A stretch of 46,770 bases of DNA from an uncultured Lachnospiraceae bacterium (GCA_910585635.1 CAJUFE010000038.1:1-46770); one strand, 5' to 3'; positions 1-7,682 are shown, counted from the first letter of the stretch. Numbers and translations: made by a program. Notes: generated by a model from the sequence alone, not told the origin.

Positions 1-18
1 CCCATTTTGTGTGCATTC

Positions 19-53
19 TGTTGCTGTGAACGGCGTAGCCGTGAACAGTAACA
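19..53. other. Imperfect stem-loop at the window edge
   Basis: Bases 19-34 pair with 38-53 around a 3-base loop. The core ACGGC/GCCGT and the outer CTGT/ACAG and TGTT/AACA blocks match, with small mismatches between them. It lies directly after the stop codon of the minus-strand small ORF at 56-235. No U-run follows on the minus strand, so it would be a weak terminator or simply an RNA structure. Confidence 0.45.
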
Positions 54-55
54 AA

Positions 56-235
56 CTATCGTCTGGACAGGACGCCGAACAGCCATCCGTTCAGGAACAG
101 GTTGACCGCATCCGCCCCTGTGAGCTTCTTATTTTTTTTGACCTCCAGTGCGATAACGATCGTACTGGCCAGTGCGGTACAAAAAGAACAAATATCAAGG
201 ATCTTGAGCAACCTTTCTTTCTTTTCTGTCTTCAT
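56..235 (-). CDS. Putative small single-pass membrane peptide, 59 residues
   Basis: I do not recognise a family. The frame is open further upstream. I start at the ATG at 235 because GGAGG lies 11 bases before it (complement of 247-251); the more distal ATG at 259 has no ribosome-binding site. The peptide has a basic start (MKTEKKERLLK), one hydrophobic helix at about residues 12-31, then a KKNKK cluster and a short tail. That layout resembles holin-like or type I toxin peptides, but this is inference from composition only. It follows the toxin-like peptide at 405-566 on the same strand, beyond that gene's terminator. No convincing promoter of its own was found. It could be a spurious ORF. 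Confidence 0.4.
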   Translation of the reverse strand: MKTEKKERLLKILDICSFCTALASTIVIALEVKKNKKLTGADAVNLFLNGWLFGVLSRR

Positions 236-319
236 CCTGATCATATCCTCCTTTTTCATGCTGTTGTCGGGACATTTTCGCTGGTCGCGCGATCAGACAT
301 ATTACTTTTTCGCGCCTAC

Positions 320-348
320 TTGACTCCACGCTGATAAAATGCTATCAT
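320..348 (+). promoter_or_regulatory. Promoter for antisense RNA (candidate antitoxin)
   Basis: TTGACT at 320-325 and TATCAT at 343-348 are separated by 17 bases, a near-consensus sigma-A promoter. The predicted start, near 355, is just upstream of three successive stem-loops and no sizeable ORF. That fits a small RNA rather than an mRNA. Confidence 0.6.
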
Positions 349-358
349 ATGAAATAGA

Positions 359-387
359 AAAGGGCGGCGATATAGCTACCGCCCTTT
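359..387 (-). terminator. Terminator of the small toxin-like gene
   Basis: AAAGGGCGG (359-367) pairs perfectly with CCGCCCTTT (379-387). Read on the minus strand, the stem is followed by TTCTATTTC, giving a moderate intrinsic terminator 18 bases after the stop of the ORF at 405-566. On the plus strand the same hairpin would be the first stem-loop of the antisense RNA. Confidence 0.65.
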
Positions 388-404
388 GGTCGTGGATGAG
401 CGCG

Positions 405-566
405 TCAGCGACCATCCTTTGACCCATCAGGTGCCTTGTAGCTTGCTGATGGGTCTTTTTCTTTTGTTTCCCTGCGCCGCTTTATGTAAGCCACGCCTTT
501 TTCGGCCAATGTTGTAAAACCTACAAGGATGGCCACAACACGGTTTAGGGTTTCTAAAAAGAACAT
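405..566 (-). CDS. Holin-like/Fst-like toxin peptide, 53 residues (candidate type I toxin)
   Basis: The peptide begins MFFLETLNRVVAILVGF, has one hydrophobic helix at about residues 8-28, then a strongly basic KRRR cluster and a charged tail ending SKDGR. This is the architecture of membrane-damaging type I toxins and of the putative holin-like toxins common in Firmicutes. The ATG follows GGAGG by 9 bases. A promoter (693-721, minus strand) and a terminator (359-387) frame it as a monocistronic mRNA with a leader of about 120 bases that can fold. An antisense transcription unit covers its 3' end. A longer ORF in another frame (427-675) overlaps it but lacks a ribosome-binding site and protein-like composition. 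Toxicity is inferred from layout, not shown by homology. Confidence 0.62.
   Translation of the reverse strand: MFFLETLNRVVAILVGFTTLAEKGVAYIKRRRETKEKDPSASYKAPDGSKDGR
421..460 (+). terminator. Intrinsic terminator of the antisense RNA
   Basis: GACCCATCAG (421-430) pairs perfectly with CTGATGGGTC (446-455) and is followed by TTTTTCTTTTG. This is a textbook plus-strand terminator, placed inside the antisense-coded tail of the toxin-like peptide gene. Confidence 0.8.
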
Positions 567-692
567 AGACCACATCCTCCTTTCTCTGGTGTTTACACAC
601 CTGTGGCATGACCTTACGATATCCTAAGACCATCCCAGAGGTGTGCTGCGGCCAGATAGGGAGTGCCCGCTCCACATTTCCTGATATAGGAT

Positions 693-721
693 ATTATAAT
701 GGATTTTTTTTACAAAATCAA
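693..721 (-). promoter_or_regulatory. Promoter of the toxin-like peptide gene
   Basis: On the minus strand TTGATT (721-716) and TATAAT (698-693) are 17 bases apart. The start would be near 686, leaving an untranslated leader of about 120 bases. That leader contains CACACCT and AGGTGTG segments able to pair upstream of the ribosome-binding site. The interval 567-771 holds nothing else that I recognise. Confidence 0.6.
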
Positions 722-771
722 CCCCTAGGATGATATTTTACCCGAAAAATTTAAAAAGATCCATATTCTTC

Positions 772-813
772 AAAAAATCTCCGCAGACCCCTTGCAGTTT
801 GCGGAGATTTTTT
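772..813. terminator. Bidirectional intrinsic terminator
   Basis: AAAAAATCTCCGCA (772-785) and TGCGGAGATTTTTT (800-813) form a perfect 14-bp inverted repeat around a 14-base loop, with A/T runs on both sides, so it can act on either strand. It insulates the small-RNA region from comM. Confidence 0.75.
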
Positions 814-820
814 GTATAAT
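792..820 (+). promoter_or_regulatory. Promoter of comM, interleaved with the terminator
   Basis: TTGCAG (792-797) and TATAAT (815-820) are 17 bases apart. The -35 lies in the loop of the terminator hairpin, the spacer runs through its right arm, and the -10 follows directly. Transcription would start near 827, about 54 bases before the comM ATG. Confidence 0.65.
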
Positions 821-880
821 AATGGAAAATGTAAATATGTGGGATTTTATAGACGAGAGAGCGTGCAAAGGAGGACGTTT

Positions 881-2410
881 ATGTTCCAAAAGGTGATGAG
901 TGCGGGATTATGGGGGATCGATGGTTTTCTGGTGTCGGTGGAGGCGGATATCCATGACGGCCTGCCGGGCTTTGCCATGACGGGGAACCTGTCCCAGGAG
1001 ACAAAAGAGGCCCAGGAACGGGTGCGGGTGGCGCTGAAGAACGGGGAGCTTTCGCTGCCGCCGAAAAAGATCACGGTGAACCTGTCCCCGGCGGATGTCC
1101 GCAAGGACGGGACTGCCTACGATCTGGCGGTAGCGGCTGCTGTGCTGGGGGCATCAGGCCTGATCCAGGCGGAGGAGCTTAAGGGGGCCATGCTGATCGG
1201 CGAGCTGGGGCTGGACGGCCGGGTAAAGCCGGTCCGGGGGGTCCTGTCCCTGGTCTGTGCGGCACGGGAGGGGAAGCTCACGCGGTGCTTCCTCCCCAGG
1301 GAGAACGCGCTGGAGGGGAGCATGGTGGAGGGGGTGGAGATCGTCCCGGTGGAGAGCCTTAAGGAGCTGGTCGCCATCCTCCGAGGCGAGCAGGGGGCAA
1401 AGCGTTTGGAGCAAGATCCGCTGCTATTTTTCAAAGAACAGGAGAAGCCCTATGAGGTGGATTTTTCGGAGCTGAACGGACAGCCGCTCTTGCGCCGGGC
1501 CACAGAGGTGGCGGTGGCGGGCCGGCACAACATCTTGTATATCGGCCCGGCCGGCGCAGGGAAGACCATGGCGGCAAAAAGGATCCCTACGATCATGCCT
1601 CTCATGAGCCGGGAGGAGAGCATCCGGACCTCTAAGATCTACAGTGTCTGCGGCCTTCTGCCTGCGGACGCGCCCCTGCTCACCCGGCGGCCTTTTCGGA
1701 GCCCCCACCATACGATCACAGCCACCGCCCTGGCAGGAGGCGGGACAGTCCCCAAGCCCGGGGAGATCTCGCTGGCTTCCGGCGGCGTGCTCTTTTTAGA
1801 CGAGCTCCCGGAATTTTCCGGGAAGGCGATCGAGATCCTGCGCCAGCCCTTAGAGGACCGGGCTGTGACGGTATCCCGGCTCTATGGTTCTTATACCTTT
1901 CCGGCAGATACCATGGTGGCAGCAGCCATGAACCCCTGCCCCTGCGGTTTTTATCCGGACCGGAGACGATGTACCTGCACCAGCTGGCAGATCAAGCGTT
2001 ATATCGGGAAGATCTCCAGACCGATCCTGGACCGGATCGATATCACGGTGGAAGCATCCCCGGTCACTTTCGCCGATTCCAGAGGCCAGGGGGCGAACGA
2101 GAGCTCGGCCAAGATCCGGGAGCGGGTGCACAAAGTCCAGCAGCTCCAGCGGGAACGTTTTGCGGGGAAAGGGATCTTGTCCAACGGAGAGATGAGGGCC
2201 AAGGAGATCGAGCAGTATTGTCGGCTGAAGGGGCCGGAGGAGGCGTATCTGGAGCAGGTCTATCAGAAGATGGAGCTGAGCGTCAGAGGCTGCCATAAGA
2301 TCCTAAAGGTAGCCAGGACGATCGCAGATCTGGACGGAAAGGAAGAGATCGGGCAGAGCCATCTCTACGAGGCGGTGGGGTATCGGTCTTTGGAAGAGAA
2401 GTATTGGTGA
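881..2410 (+). CDS. comM: YifB/ComM-family Mg-chelatase-like AAA+ ATPase
   Basis: 509 residues, the normal length for YifB/ComM proteins. Order: an N-terminal Lon-protease-like ChlI domain (about 1-180), the AAA+ Mg-chelatase domain with Walker A GPAGAGKT at 222-229 and Walker B LFLDELPEF near 300, and a C-terminal Mg-chelatase domain with a CPCG cysteine motif. In naturally competent bacteria ComM is a hexameric helicase promoting branch migration during integration of transforming DNA; its role in Clostridia is less clear. I start at 881, where AAAGGAGG precedes the ATG by 7 bases; the frame opens at 812 but has no ribosome-binding site there. It stands directly upstream of dprA, another DNA-uptake gene, and probably shares its transcript. 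Confidence 0.95.
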   Translation: MFQKVMSAGLWGIDGFLVSVEADIHDGLPGFAMTGNLSQETKEAQERVRVALKNGELSLPPKKITVNLSPADVRKDGTAYDLAVAAAVLGASGLIQAEELKGAMLIGELGLDGRVKPVRGVLSLVCAAREGKLTRCFLPRENALEGSMVEGVEIVPVESLKELVAILRGEQGAKRLEQDPLLFFKEQEKPYEVDFSELNGQPLLRRATEVAVAGRHNILYIGPAGAGKTMAAKRIPTIMPLMSREESIRTSKIYSVCGLLPADAPLLTRRPFRSPHHTITATALAGGGTVPKPGEISLASGGVLFLDELPEFSGKAIEILRQPLEDRAVTVSRLYGSYTFPADTMVAAAMNPCPCGFYPDRRRCTCTSWQIKRYIGKISRPILDRIDITVEASPVTFADSRGQGANESSAKIRERVHKVQQLQRERFAGKGILSNGEMRAKEIEQYCRLKGPEEAYLEQVYQKMELSVRGCHKILKVARTIADLDGKEEIGQSHLYEAVGYRSLEEKYW

Positions 2411-2464
2411 CAGGACCGTGAGAGAAGTGTTGCTAAGGATACAGGGAAAGAGAGGGACCGGCAG

Positions 2465-3790
2465 ATGAGAGCAGGCGATGTAGGAACAGGCAGGGAGGAA
2501 CTGGGTAGAGGAGGATCGGGCAGGGAGGGATTGGGTAGAGGAGGATCGGGCAGGGAGAAGATGAGCAGTGAAGGACCATGCAGAAAGGAGCCAGGAAGGG
2601 TGGGAATGGGCAGAGAAGAGCCGGACAGAGGACCGGCATGCAGGGAGATAGCCGATCCAGGAGAGGCCGCAGCGGATGAAAGGCATAAGAAAAAGCGGGA
2701 AAGGGAGCGGGAGATCCTCTACTGGCTCCTCCAGGTCCCATCCTTAGGGCCGGTCACGATCGGAAAGATGCGGCGATATGCGGGAGACATCACCGCATTA
2801 TATAATATAGAAGGAACCCAATGGAGGGAGCTGGGCCTTTTAAAAGAGGGGCAGGCATCCTGCTGGGATCAGGCGAAAAAAAACATCCGAAAGATCATGG
2901 AAGAGTATCATAGTCTGGACGATCGTGGAATAAGGTTTATCACCATCCTGGATGAGGACTATCCGGACCGGCTGAAGGTGCTGGCGGATGCTCCCATAGG
3001 CTTGTATGTAAAAGGAAGGCTGCCAAAGGAGGAGAGACCTACACTGGCGATCATCGGGTCCAGGAACGCTACCCGTTATGGCCTGGAGGTAGCCCGGTGC
3101 TTTGGGCGGGAGCTGGCCAGGGAAGGTGTCCAGATCGTCAGCGGCCTGGCAGCGGGCATCGATGGGGCAGGCCATCAGGGAGCCCTGGAGGGGAGGGGGA
3201 GGACCTTCGGCGTATTGGGCTGCGGGATCAATATCTGCTATCCCCGGGAGAATTATCTGTTGTACGAAAAGATGCTGGCCGAAGGCGGCATCCTGTCGGA
3301 ATATCCCTTGGGGGAGCCCCCACAGGCTAAGAATTTTCCGATCCGGAACCGGATCATCAGCGGCTTATCGGATGGGATCTTGGTGGTGGAGGCCAGAGAA
3401 AAGAGCGGTTCCCTGATCACAGTGGGCAGCGGTCTGGAGCAGGGGAAGGGGATCTTTGCCATACCCGGAAGGATCACAGATCCGGGGAGCGCGGGCTGCG
3501 ACCGTCTGATCCAGGAGGGAGCGGCTCTGGTCAGCAGTCCTGGAGATATACTGGAAGAACTTGGAGTGAAGTGCGAAAAAAAATTGACGATCCGAGAAAA
3601 AAACGAGAAGGGACTTGCCAAGAGAGAAAAAATGGTGTATAGTTTCATCGATCTTCAACCAAAACATCTAGATGAGATCGTAAGTCAAAGTGGCCTCCCC
3701 TTGAGCGAATGTATGATGATCCTGCTGGACCTGGAATTAAAAGGGTTCGTCGTGCGCACCGGGGGGAACCATTATGAGAAAAAGCTTTAA
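2465..3790 (+). CDS. dprA: DNA processing protein DprA with a repetitive N-terminal extension
   Basis: DprA binds incoming single-stranded DNA and loads RecA during transformation; it is also found widely in species not known to be competent. The core is clear: a helical SAM-like domain at about 85-150, a Rossmann-fold DNA-binding domain with IIGSRNATRYG at about 196-206, SGLAAGID, and the FPIRNRIISGLSD segment, then a winged-helix-like C terminus. The family is usually about 360 residues; this ORF has 441. The extra 80 residues at the front are Gly/Arg/Glu-rich and encoded by 30-bp tandem repeats. The start is therefore uncertain: ATG codons at 2465, 2561 and 2606 are all in frame, none with a strong ribosome-binding site. 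The next gene, topA, follows 17 bases later. Confidence 0.92.
   Translation: MRAGDVGTGREELGRGGSGREGLGRGGSGREKMSSEGPCRKEPGRVGMGREEPDRGPACREIADPGEAAADERHKKKREREREILYWLLQVPSLGPVTIGKMRRYAGDITALYNIEGTQWRELGLLKEGQASCWDQAKKNIRKIMEEYHSLDDRGIRFITILDEDYPDRLKVLADAPIGLYVKGRLPKEERPTLAIIGSRNATRYGLEVARCFGRELAREGVQIVSGLAAGIDGAGHQGALEGRGRTFGVLGCGINICYPRENYLLYEKMLAEGGILSEYPLGEPPQAKNFPIRNRIISGLSDGILVVEAREKSGSLITVGSGLEQGKGIFAIPGRITDPGSAGCDRLIQEGAALVSSPGDILEELGVKCEKKLTIREKNEKGLAKREKMVYSFIDLQPKHLDEIVSQSGLPLSECMMILLDLELKGFVVRTGGNHYEKKL
2491..2558 (+). repeat. Tandem 30-bp repeat in the 5' part of dprA
   Basis: Two nearly identical 30-base units at 2491-2520 and 2521-2550, both containing CAGGGAGG and GGGTAGAGGAGGATCGGG, are followed by a partial third unit (CAGGGAGA) at 2551-2558. 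The length is a multiple of three, so the frame is kept. The purine-rich units also contain GGAGG-like cores. Confidence 0.8.
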
Positions 3791-3807
3791 GGATATGGGG
3801 AGTGTTT

Positions 3808-5928
3808 ATGGCGAATTGTTTAGTGATCGTGGAGTCACCGGCTAAGGTGAAGACGATCAAAAAATTTTTGGGAGCAAATTATGAGGTAGATGCTTCTAAC
3901 GGGCATGTCCGCGATCTGCCCAAAAGCCAGCTGGGCTTTGATGCGGAGCATGGGTTTGAACCAAAATATATCACGATCCGTGGCAAGGGCGATATCCTGG
4001 CAAAGTTGCGCAAAGAAGTGAAAAAGGCCGATAAGATCTATCTGGCTACGGACCCTGACCGTGAAGGGGAGGCGATCTCCTGGCATCTGATGAAAGCGCT
4101 GAAGCTGGACGAGGCCAAAGATAAAAAGGTCTATCGGATCAGCTTTAACGAGATCACCAAAAATGCGGTGAAAAATTCCATCAAAAATCCCAGGACGATC
4201 GATATGGATCTGGTGAACGCCCAGCAGGCCAGGCGGATGCTGGACCGGATGGTGGGGTATCGGATCAGCCCCCTGCTCTGGGAAAAGGTGAAGAGGGGCC
4301 TTAGCGCGGGCCGCGTCCAGTCCGTGGCGCTCAGGATGGTCTGCGACCGGGAGGAGGAGATCGGCGCCTTTATCCCGGAGGAGTATTGGAGCCTGGAGGC
4401 GGACCTTAAGCTGGACGGCGTGAAAAAGCCTCTGACGGCTAAGTTTTACGGCACCCAGGAGGGCAGGTCCCCCATCCCGGACAAGGAGGCGCTGGACCAT
4501 ATAAAGGATGGGTTAAAGGACCAGCGCTATGTGGTGACGGAGGTAAAGACCGGGGAGCGGACGAAGAAGGCCCCTCTGCCCTTTACCACCAGCACCCTGC
4601 AGCAGGAGGCCTCCAAGGTGCTGAACTTCTCTACCCAGAAGACCATGCGTTTAGCCCAGCAGCTCTATGAAGGTGTGGAGATAAAGGGCCATGGGACCGT
4701 AGGCCTGATCACCTATCTGCGTACCGATTCCACCCGTGTGGCTGAGGAGGCTGATGGGGCGGCCAGAGCCTACATCAGCGGGCATTTTGGCCAGCAGTAC
4801 CTGTCGGAGGGCGAGAACGGGCGGAAGGGGAGCGGCAAGATCCAGGACGCCCACGAGGCGATCCGTCCCACGGATATCGCCCTGACGCCGGTGACGGTGA
4901 AGGAGTCCCTTGCAAGGGACCTGTTCCGGCTCTATCAGCTGATCTGGAAGCGCTTTGCCGCCAGCCGCATGGCCAATGCCGTGTACGAGACCACCTCCGT
5001 GAAGGTAGGGGCAGGCGAGTACGTCTTTACCTTGACCGCCTCTAAGCTGGCCTTTGACGGGTTCATGTCCGTGTATGTCCAGGAGGAGGACAAGGAAGAG
5101 GGCGGCCGGACCTTGAGCAAGCTGGAGAAGGGGATGGAGCTGGAGCTGGAGGCGCTAAGAGAGGAGCAGCATTTTACCCAGCCCCCGGCCCATTATACAG
5201 AGGCCTCTCTGGTCAAGGCATTAGAGGAGCAGGGGATCGGCCGTCCCAGCACCTACGCGCCCACCATCACCACTATCCTGGCCAGACGGTACGTGACGAA
5301 GGAGAACAAGAACCTTTACGTGACCGAGCTGGGCGAGGTAGTGAACGGGATGATGAAGCAGTGCTTCCCCAGCATCGTAGATAAAGGCTTTACGGCGAAC
5401 CTGGAATATCTCCTGGATAAGGTGGGGGACGGCACGGTAGACTGGAAGACCGTGGTGAGCAATTTCTACCCGGATCTGGAAGAAGCGGTGGTCAAGGCGG
5501 AGGAGGAGCTGGAATCCGTGACGATCGCCGATGAGGTGACGGACGAGATCTGCGAGCTGTGCGGCCGCAATCTGGTGATCAAATATGGTCCCCACGGCAA
5601 ATTCCTGGCCTGCCCCGGCTTCCCGGAATGTAAGAATACAAAGCCATACCTGGAAAAGATCGGTGTGCCCTGCCCCAAATGCGGCAAGGAGCTGGTGATC
5701 AAAAAGACAAAAAAGGGAAGACGTTACTATGGCTGTGAGGCCAACCCGGACTGTGATTTTATGTCCTGGCAAAAGCCTTCCGCCAGGAAGTGCCCGGAAT
5801 GCGGCGGCTATATGGTGGAAAAAGGCGACCGCCTGCTGTGCGCCGATGCACAGTGCGGATACAGCATGGACAAAAGAAAGGAAGAGGACAAAGACAGGGA
5901 TAACGATAAAGTCAGCGAAAAGGTATAG
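3808..5928 (+). CDS. topA: DNA topoisomerase I
   Basis: Type IA topoisomerase that relaxes negative supercoils through a transient 5'-phosphotyrosine link. From the ATG at 3808 (GGGGAG 5 bases upstream; a GTG at 3802 is also in frame) it has 706 residues. The TOPRIM domain opens with VIVESPAK (Glu9) and carries TDPDREGEA near 81-89. The catalytic tyrosine is Y303 in GLITYLRTDSTR. Three C-terminal zinc-ribbon modules follow: CELCG...CPGFPEC, CPKCG...CEANPDC and CPECG...CADAQC. The length and domain set are normal for Firmicutes. The comM-dprA-topA-codY order is a conserved core neighbourhood. Confidence 0.98.
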   Translation: MANCLVIVESPAKVKTIKKFLGANYEVDASNGHVRDLPKSQLGFDAEHGFEPKYITIRGKGDILAKLRKEVKKADKIYLATDPDREGEAISWHLMKALKLDEAKDKKVYRISFNEITKNAVKNSIKNPRTIDMDLVNAQQARRMLDRMVGYRISPLLWEKVKRGLSAGRVQSVALRMVCDREEEIGAFIPEEYWSLEADLKLDGVKKPLTAKFYGTQEGRSPIPDKEALDHIKDGLKDQRYVVTEVKTGERTKKAPLPFTTSTLQQEASKVLNFSTQKTMRLAQQLYEGVEIKGHGTVGLITYLRTDSTRVAEEADGAARAYISGHFGQQYLSEGENGRKGSGKIQDAHEAIRPTDIALTPVTVKESLARDLFRLYQLIWKRFAASRMANAVYETTSVKVGAGEYVFTLTASKLAFDGFMSVYVQEEDKEEGGRTLSKLEKGMELELEALREEQHFTQPPAHYTEASLVKALEEQGIGRPSTYAPTITTILARRYVTKENKNLYVTELGEVVNGMMKQCFPSIVDKGFTANLEYLLDKVGDGTVDWKTVVSNFYPDLEEAVVKAEEELESVTIADEVTDEICELCGRNLVIKYGPHGKFLACPGFPECKNTKPYLEKIGVPCPKCGKELVIKKTKKGRRYYGCEANPDCDFMSWQKPSARKCPECGGYMVEKGDRLLCADAQCGYSMDKRKEEDKDRDNDKVSEKV

Positions 5929-5985
5929 ACGATAATGATCTAACAAGCATATTTATTAAAAAAAACGAAAATCTTCCAAAAACTC

Positions 5986-6014
5986 TTGAGCTCAGCTGGA
6001 ATTTGTGGTACAAT
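5986..6014 (+). promoter_or_regulatory. Promoter of codY
   Basis: TTGAGC (5986-5991) and TACAAT (6009-6014) are separated by 17 bases, giving a leader of about 85 bases before the codY ATG. I saw no clear CodY box (AATTTTCWGAAAATT) at the promoter. Confidence 0.6.
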
Positions 6015-6106
6015 TTACCAAATATAGAAGGGCATCTGCGCCTATTTGTCTGCTAAGTAGTCGGGATATCCCTTTTATATCCAGGAGTGTTCAGGAGGAT
6101 CATGGG

Positions 6107-6886
6107 ATGAGCGTACAGTTACTTGACAAGACCAGAAAGATCAATAAGTTGTTGCATAATAATAACTCGCATAAGGTCGTTTTCAATGATATCTGCAAGG
6201 TATTGAGCGAGATATTACTCTCGAACATCCTTGTCATCAGTAAAAAGGGAAAAGTACTGGGGGTCAGCATCTGGCCCGGCGTGGATGAGATCGAAGAGCT
6301 GATCGATGACAAGGTGGGCGGATTTGTGGATAAGATGCTGAATGAGCGTCTGCTCAGCGTCCTTTCCACCAAAGAAAACGTCAACCTGGCGACACTGGGC
6401 TTTGCCGAGGAGAATGTCAAGAAGTACCAGGCGATCATCACCCCGATCGATATCGCGGGTGAGCGGCTGGGGACCTTGTTCATCTATAAATGTGATTCCC
6501 AGTACGATATCGACGATATCATCCTGAGCGAATACGGGACCACGGTAGTGGGTTTAGAGATGATGCGTTCGGTCAATGAGGAGAACGCAGAGGAGACACG
6601 GAAGATCCAGATCGTCAAGTCGGCTATCAGCACCTTGTCCTTCTCCGAGCTGGAGGCGATCACCCATATCTTCGAGGAGCTGGACGGCAATGAGGGGATC
6701 TTAGTGGCCAGCAAGATCGCGGACCGGGTAGGGATCACCCGCTCCGTCATCGTCAATGCCCTGCGGAAGTTTGAGAGCGCGGGCGTGATCGAATCCCGTT
6801 CCTCGGGGATGAAGGGGACCTACATCAAGGTCTTGAACGATGTGGTATTTGAGGAGCTGAAGAGCATCAAGGACAGCGGCCGGTAG
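6107..6886 (+). CDS. codY: GTP- and branched-chain-amino-acid-sensing transcriptional repressor CodY
   Basis: Global regulator of Firmicutes that represses nutrient-uptake and biosynthesis genes when GTP and isoleucine, leucine or valine are plentiful. 259 residues, the standard length. The N-terminal GAF domain starts MSVQLLDKTRKINKLL and covers about 1-155. The C-terminal winged helix includes ASKIADRVGITRSVIVNALR, the highly conserved recognition region of CodY. I start at 6107 because AGGAGG stands 8 bases upstream; the 34 codons further upstream in frame are leader sequence. It is the last gene of the core block and is followed by a convergent terminator. Confidence 0.97.
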   Translation: MSVQLLDKTRKINKLLHNNNSHKVVFNDICKVLSEILLSNILVISKKGKVLGVSIWPGVDEIEELIDDKVGGFVDKMLNERLLSVLSTKENVNLATLGFAEENVKKYQAIITPIDIAGERLGTLFIYKCDSQYDIDDIILSEYGTTVVGLEMMRSVNEENAEETRKIQIVKSAISTLSFSELEAITHIFEELDGNEGILVASKIADRVGITRSVIVNALRKFESAGVIESRSSGMKGTYIKVLNDVVFEELKSIKDSGR

Positions 6887-6922
6887 GCGGCGTCGTGCAA
6901 AAGATCGAAAAGGAAAAAGTAT

Positions 6923-6980
6923 AGGGGTATAGAAGAGGCTGCCGTGCGCATCAGCAGACGACAGTCTCTTTTATACCCCT
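6923..6980. terminator. Convergent terminator hairpin between codY and tetR
   Basis: GGGGTATAGAAGAGGCTG (6924-6941) pairs with CAGTCTCTTTTATACCCC (6962-6979) with two mismatches. The hairpin lies 5 bases beyond the stop of the minus-strand tetR gene and about 35 bases after codY, so it can serve both. Confidence 0.65.
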
Positions 6981-6985
6981 TCCGT

Positions 6986-7582
6986 CTACGGACAGGCCGC
7001 CTCCGGCACGGACAGGATCCGGATCCCATTGATCATGATGCCCTCAGCCATCCCGGCCAGCTCCTTGGGACTCTCCTTCATCCCGCTCTCCAGCCAGTAG
7101 GTCACCAGCCCCAGGCAGCCGGACACGATAAAGGAATAGTAGGCATCGAAGATACTGGACTGGGGCGTGCGGAACAATTCCATCCAATCTTTTAAGCATT
7201 TTTCCCGGACCAGCTCCTTGATCCGGTTCACAAAGTTCAGATCTCCGTTCTCACCTAAGAGGATCTGGACCATATCCGTATTCTCTTCCACACACCGGAA
7301 CACATCGGCCAGGAGGCGGGAGAGGTTCTTATGGACCTCGAAAGCGGGATATTTCTGCAGGGCAGCCTCCAGCTCTCCTAGGAGCTCCTCCTCGATCTGC
7401 TGCAGCAGGTCGAACACATCCCGATAATGGAGATAGAAGGTGCCGCGGTTTAAGTCGGCCATCTCTGTGATCTCCCGGACCGTGATCTCCTGGATCTTTT
7501 TTTCTTTTAACAGCAGGGCCAGACAGTGGCGCAGCTGCTTTCTTGTTTTCCGTACCCGACGATCTAAGACTTCTTCCTTCAT
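6986..7582 (-). CDS. TetR/AcrR-family transcriptional regulator
   Basis: 198 residues from the ATG at 7582, which has GGAGG 11 bases upstream; an in-frame ATG at 7600 would add six residues. The N-terminal helix-turn-helix is typical of the family: ITVREITEMADLNRGTFYLH at about 33-52 in this numbering. The C-terminal ligand domain ends ILSVPEAACP. TetR proteins usually repress a neighbouring exporter until a ligand binds. Here the gene is divergent from an MMPL exporter, and the shared intergenic region carries repeated TTGTTCATTAAT motifs on both sides of the exporter promoter. Control of that exporter is therefore the natural inference. The ligand cannot be predicted. Confidence 0.9.
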   Translation of the reverse strand: MKEEVLDRRVRKTRKQLRHCLALLLKEKKIQEITVREITEMADLNRGTFYLHYRDVFDLLQQIEEELLGELEAALQKYPAFEVHKNLSRLLADVFRCVEENTDMVQILLGENGDLNFVNRIKELVREKCLKDWMELFRTPQSSIFDAYYSFIVSGCLGLVTYWLESGMKESPKELAGMAEGIMINGIRILSVPEAACP

Positions 7583-7682
7583 ATCGTTCCTCTCCTCCAT
7601 TCTGTATCGATCAGGTGGGATATCAAGATCCCAATTCTTAAAAATTTATAAAATGCAGTGCGATAATAAACATATAATATAT

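Larger units (their letters stand above)
355..461 (+). ncRNA. Candidate antisense RNA antitoxin, about 105 nt
   Basis: The sequence shows a plus-strand transcription unit with promoter TTGACT-17-TATCAT (320-348) and a strong intrinsic terminator at 421-460. Between them it can form two further stem-loops, 359-387 and 387-414, so the RNA is almost wholly structured. It has no good coding potential. Its last 55-60 bases are complementary to codons near the 3' end of the toxin-like ORF at 405-566, and the rest to that mRNA's 3' end. Convergent RNAs overlapping at their 3' ends are the known layout of the txpA/RatA, bsrG/SR4 and fst/RNAII type I systems. The antitoxin role is inferred. Confidence 0.6.

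Noticed and set aside
427..675. 82-residue minus-strand ORF overlapping the toxin-like gene
   Set aside because: No ribosome-binding site, Cys/Arg-rich unprotein-like composition, and it is out of frame with the better-supported 53-codon ORF that has promoter, GGAGG and terminator.
2491..2558. CRISPR array
   Set aside because: Two contiguous 30-bp units with no spacers, in frame within dprA.
5950..6106. CodY autoregulatory box upstream of codY
   Set aside because: Only short A/T-rich partial matches to AATTTTCWGAAAATT were seen.
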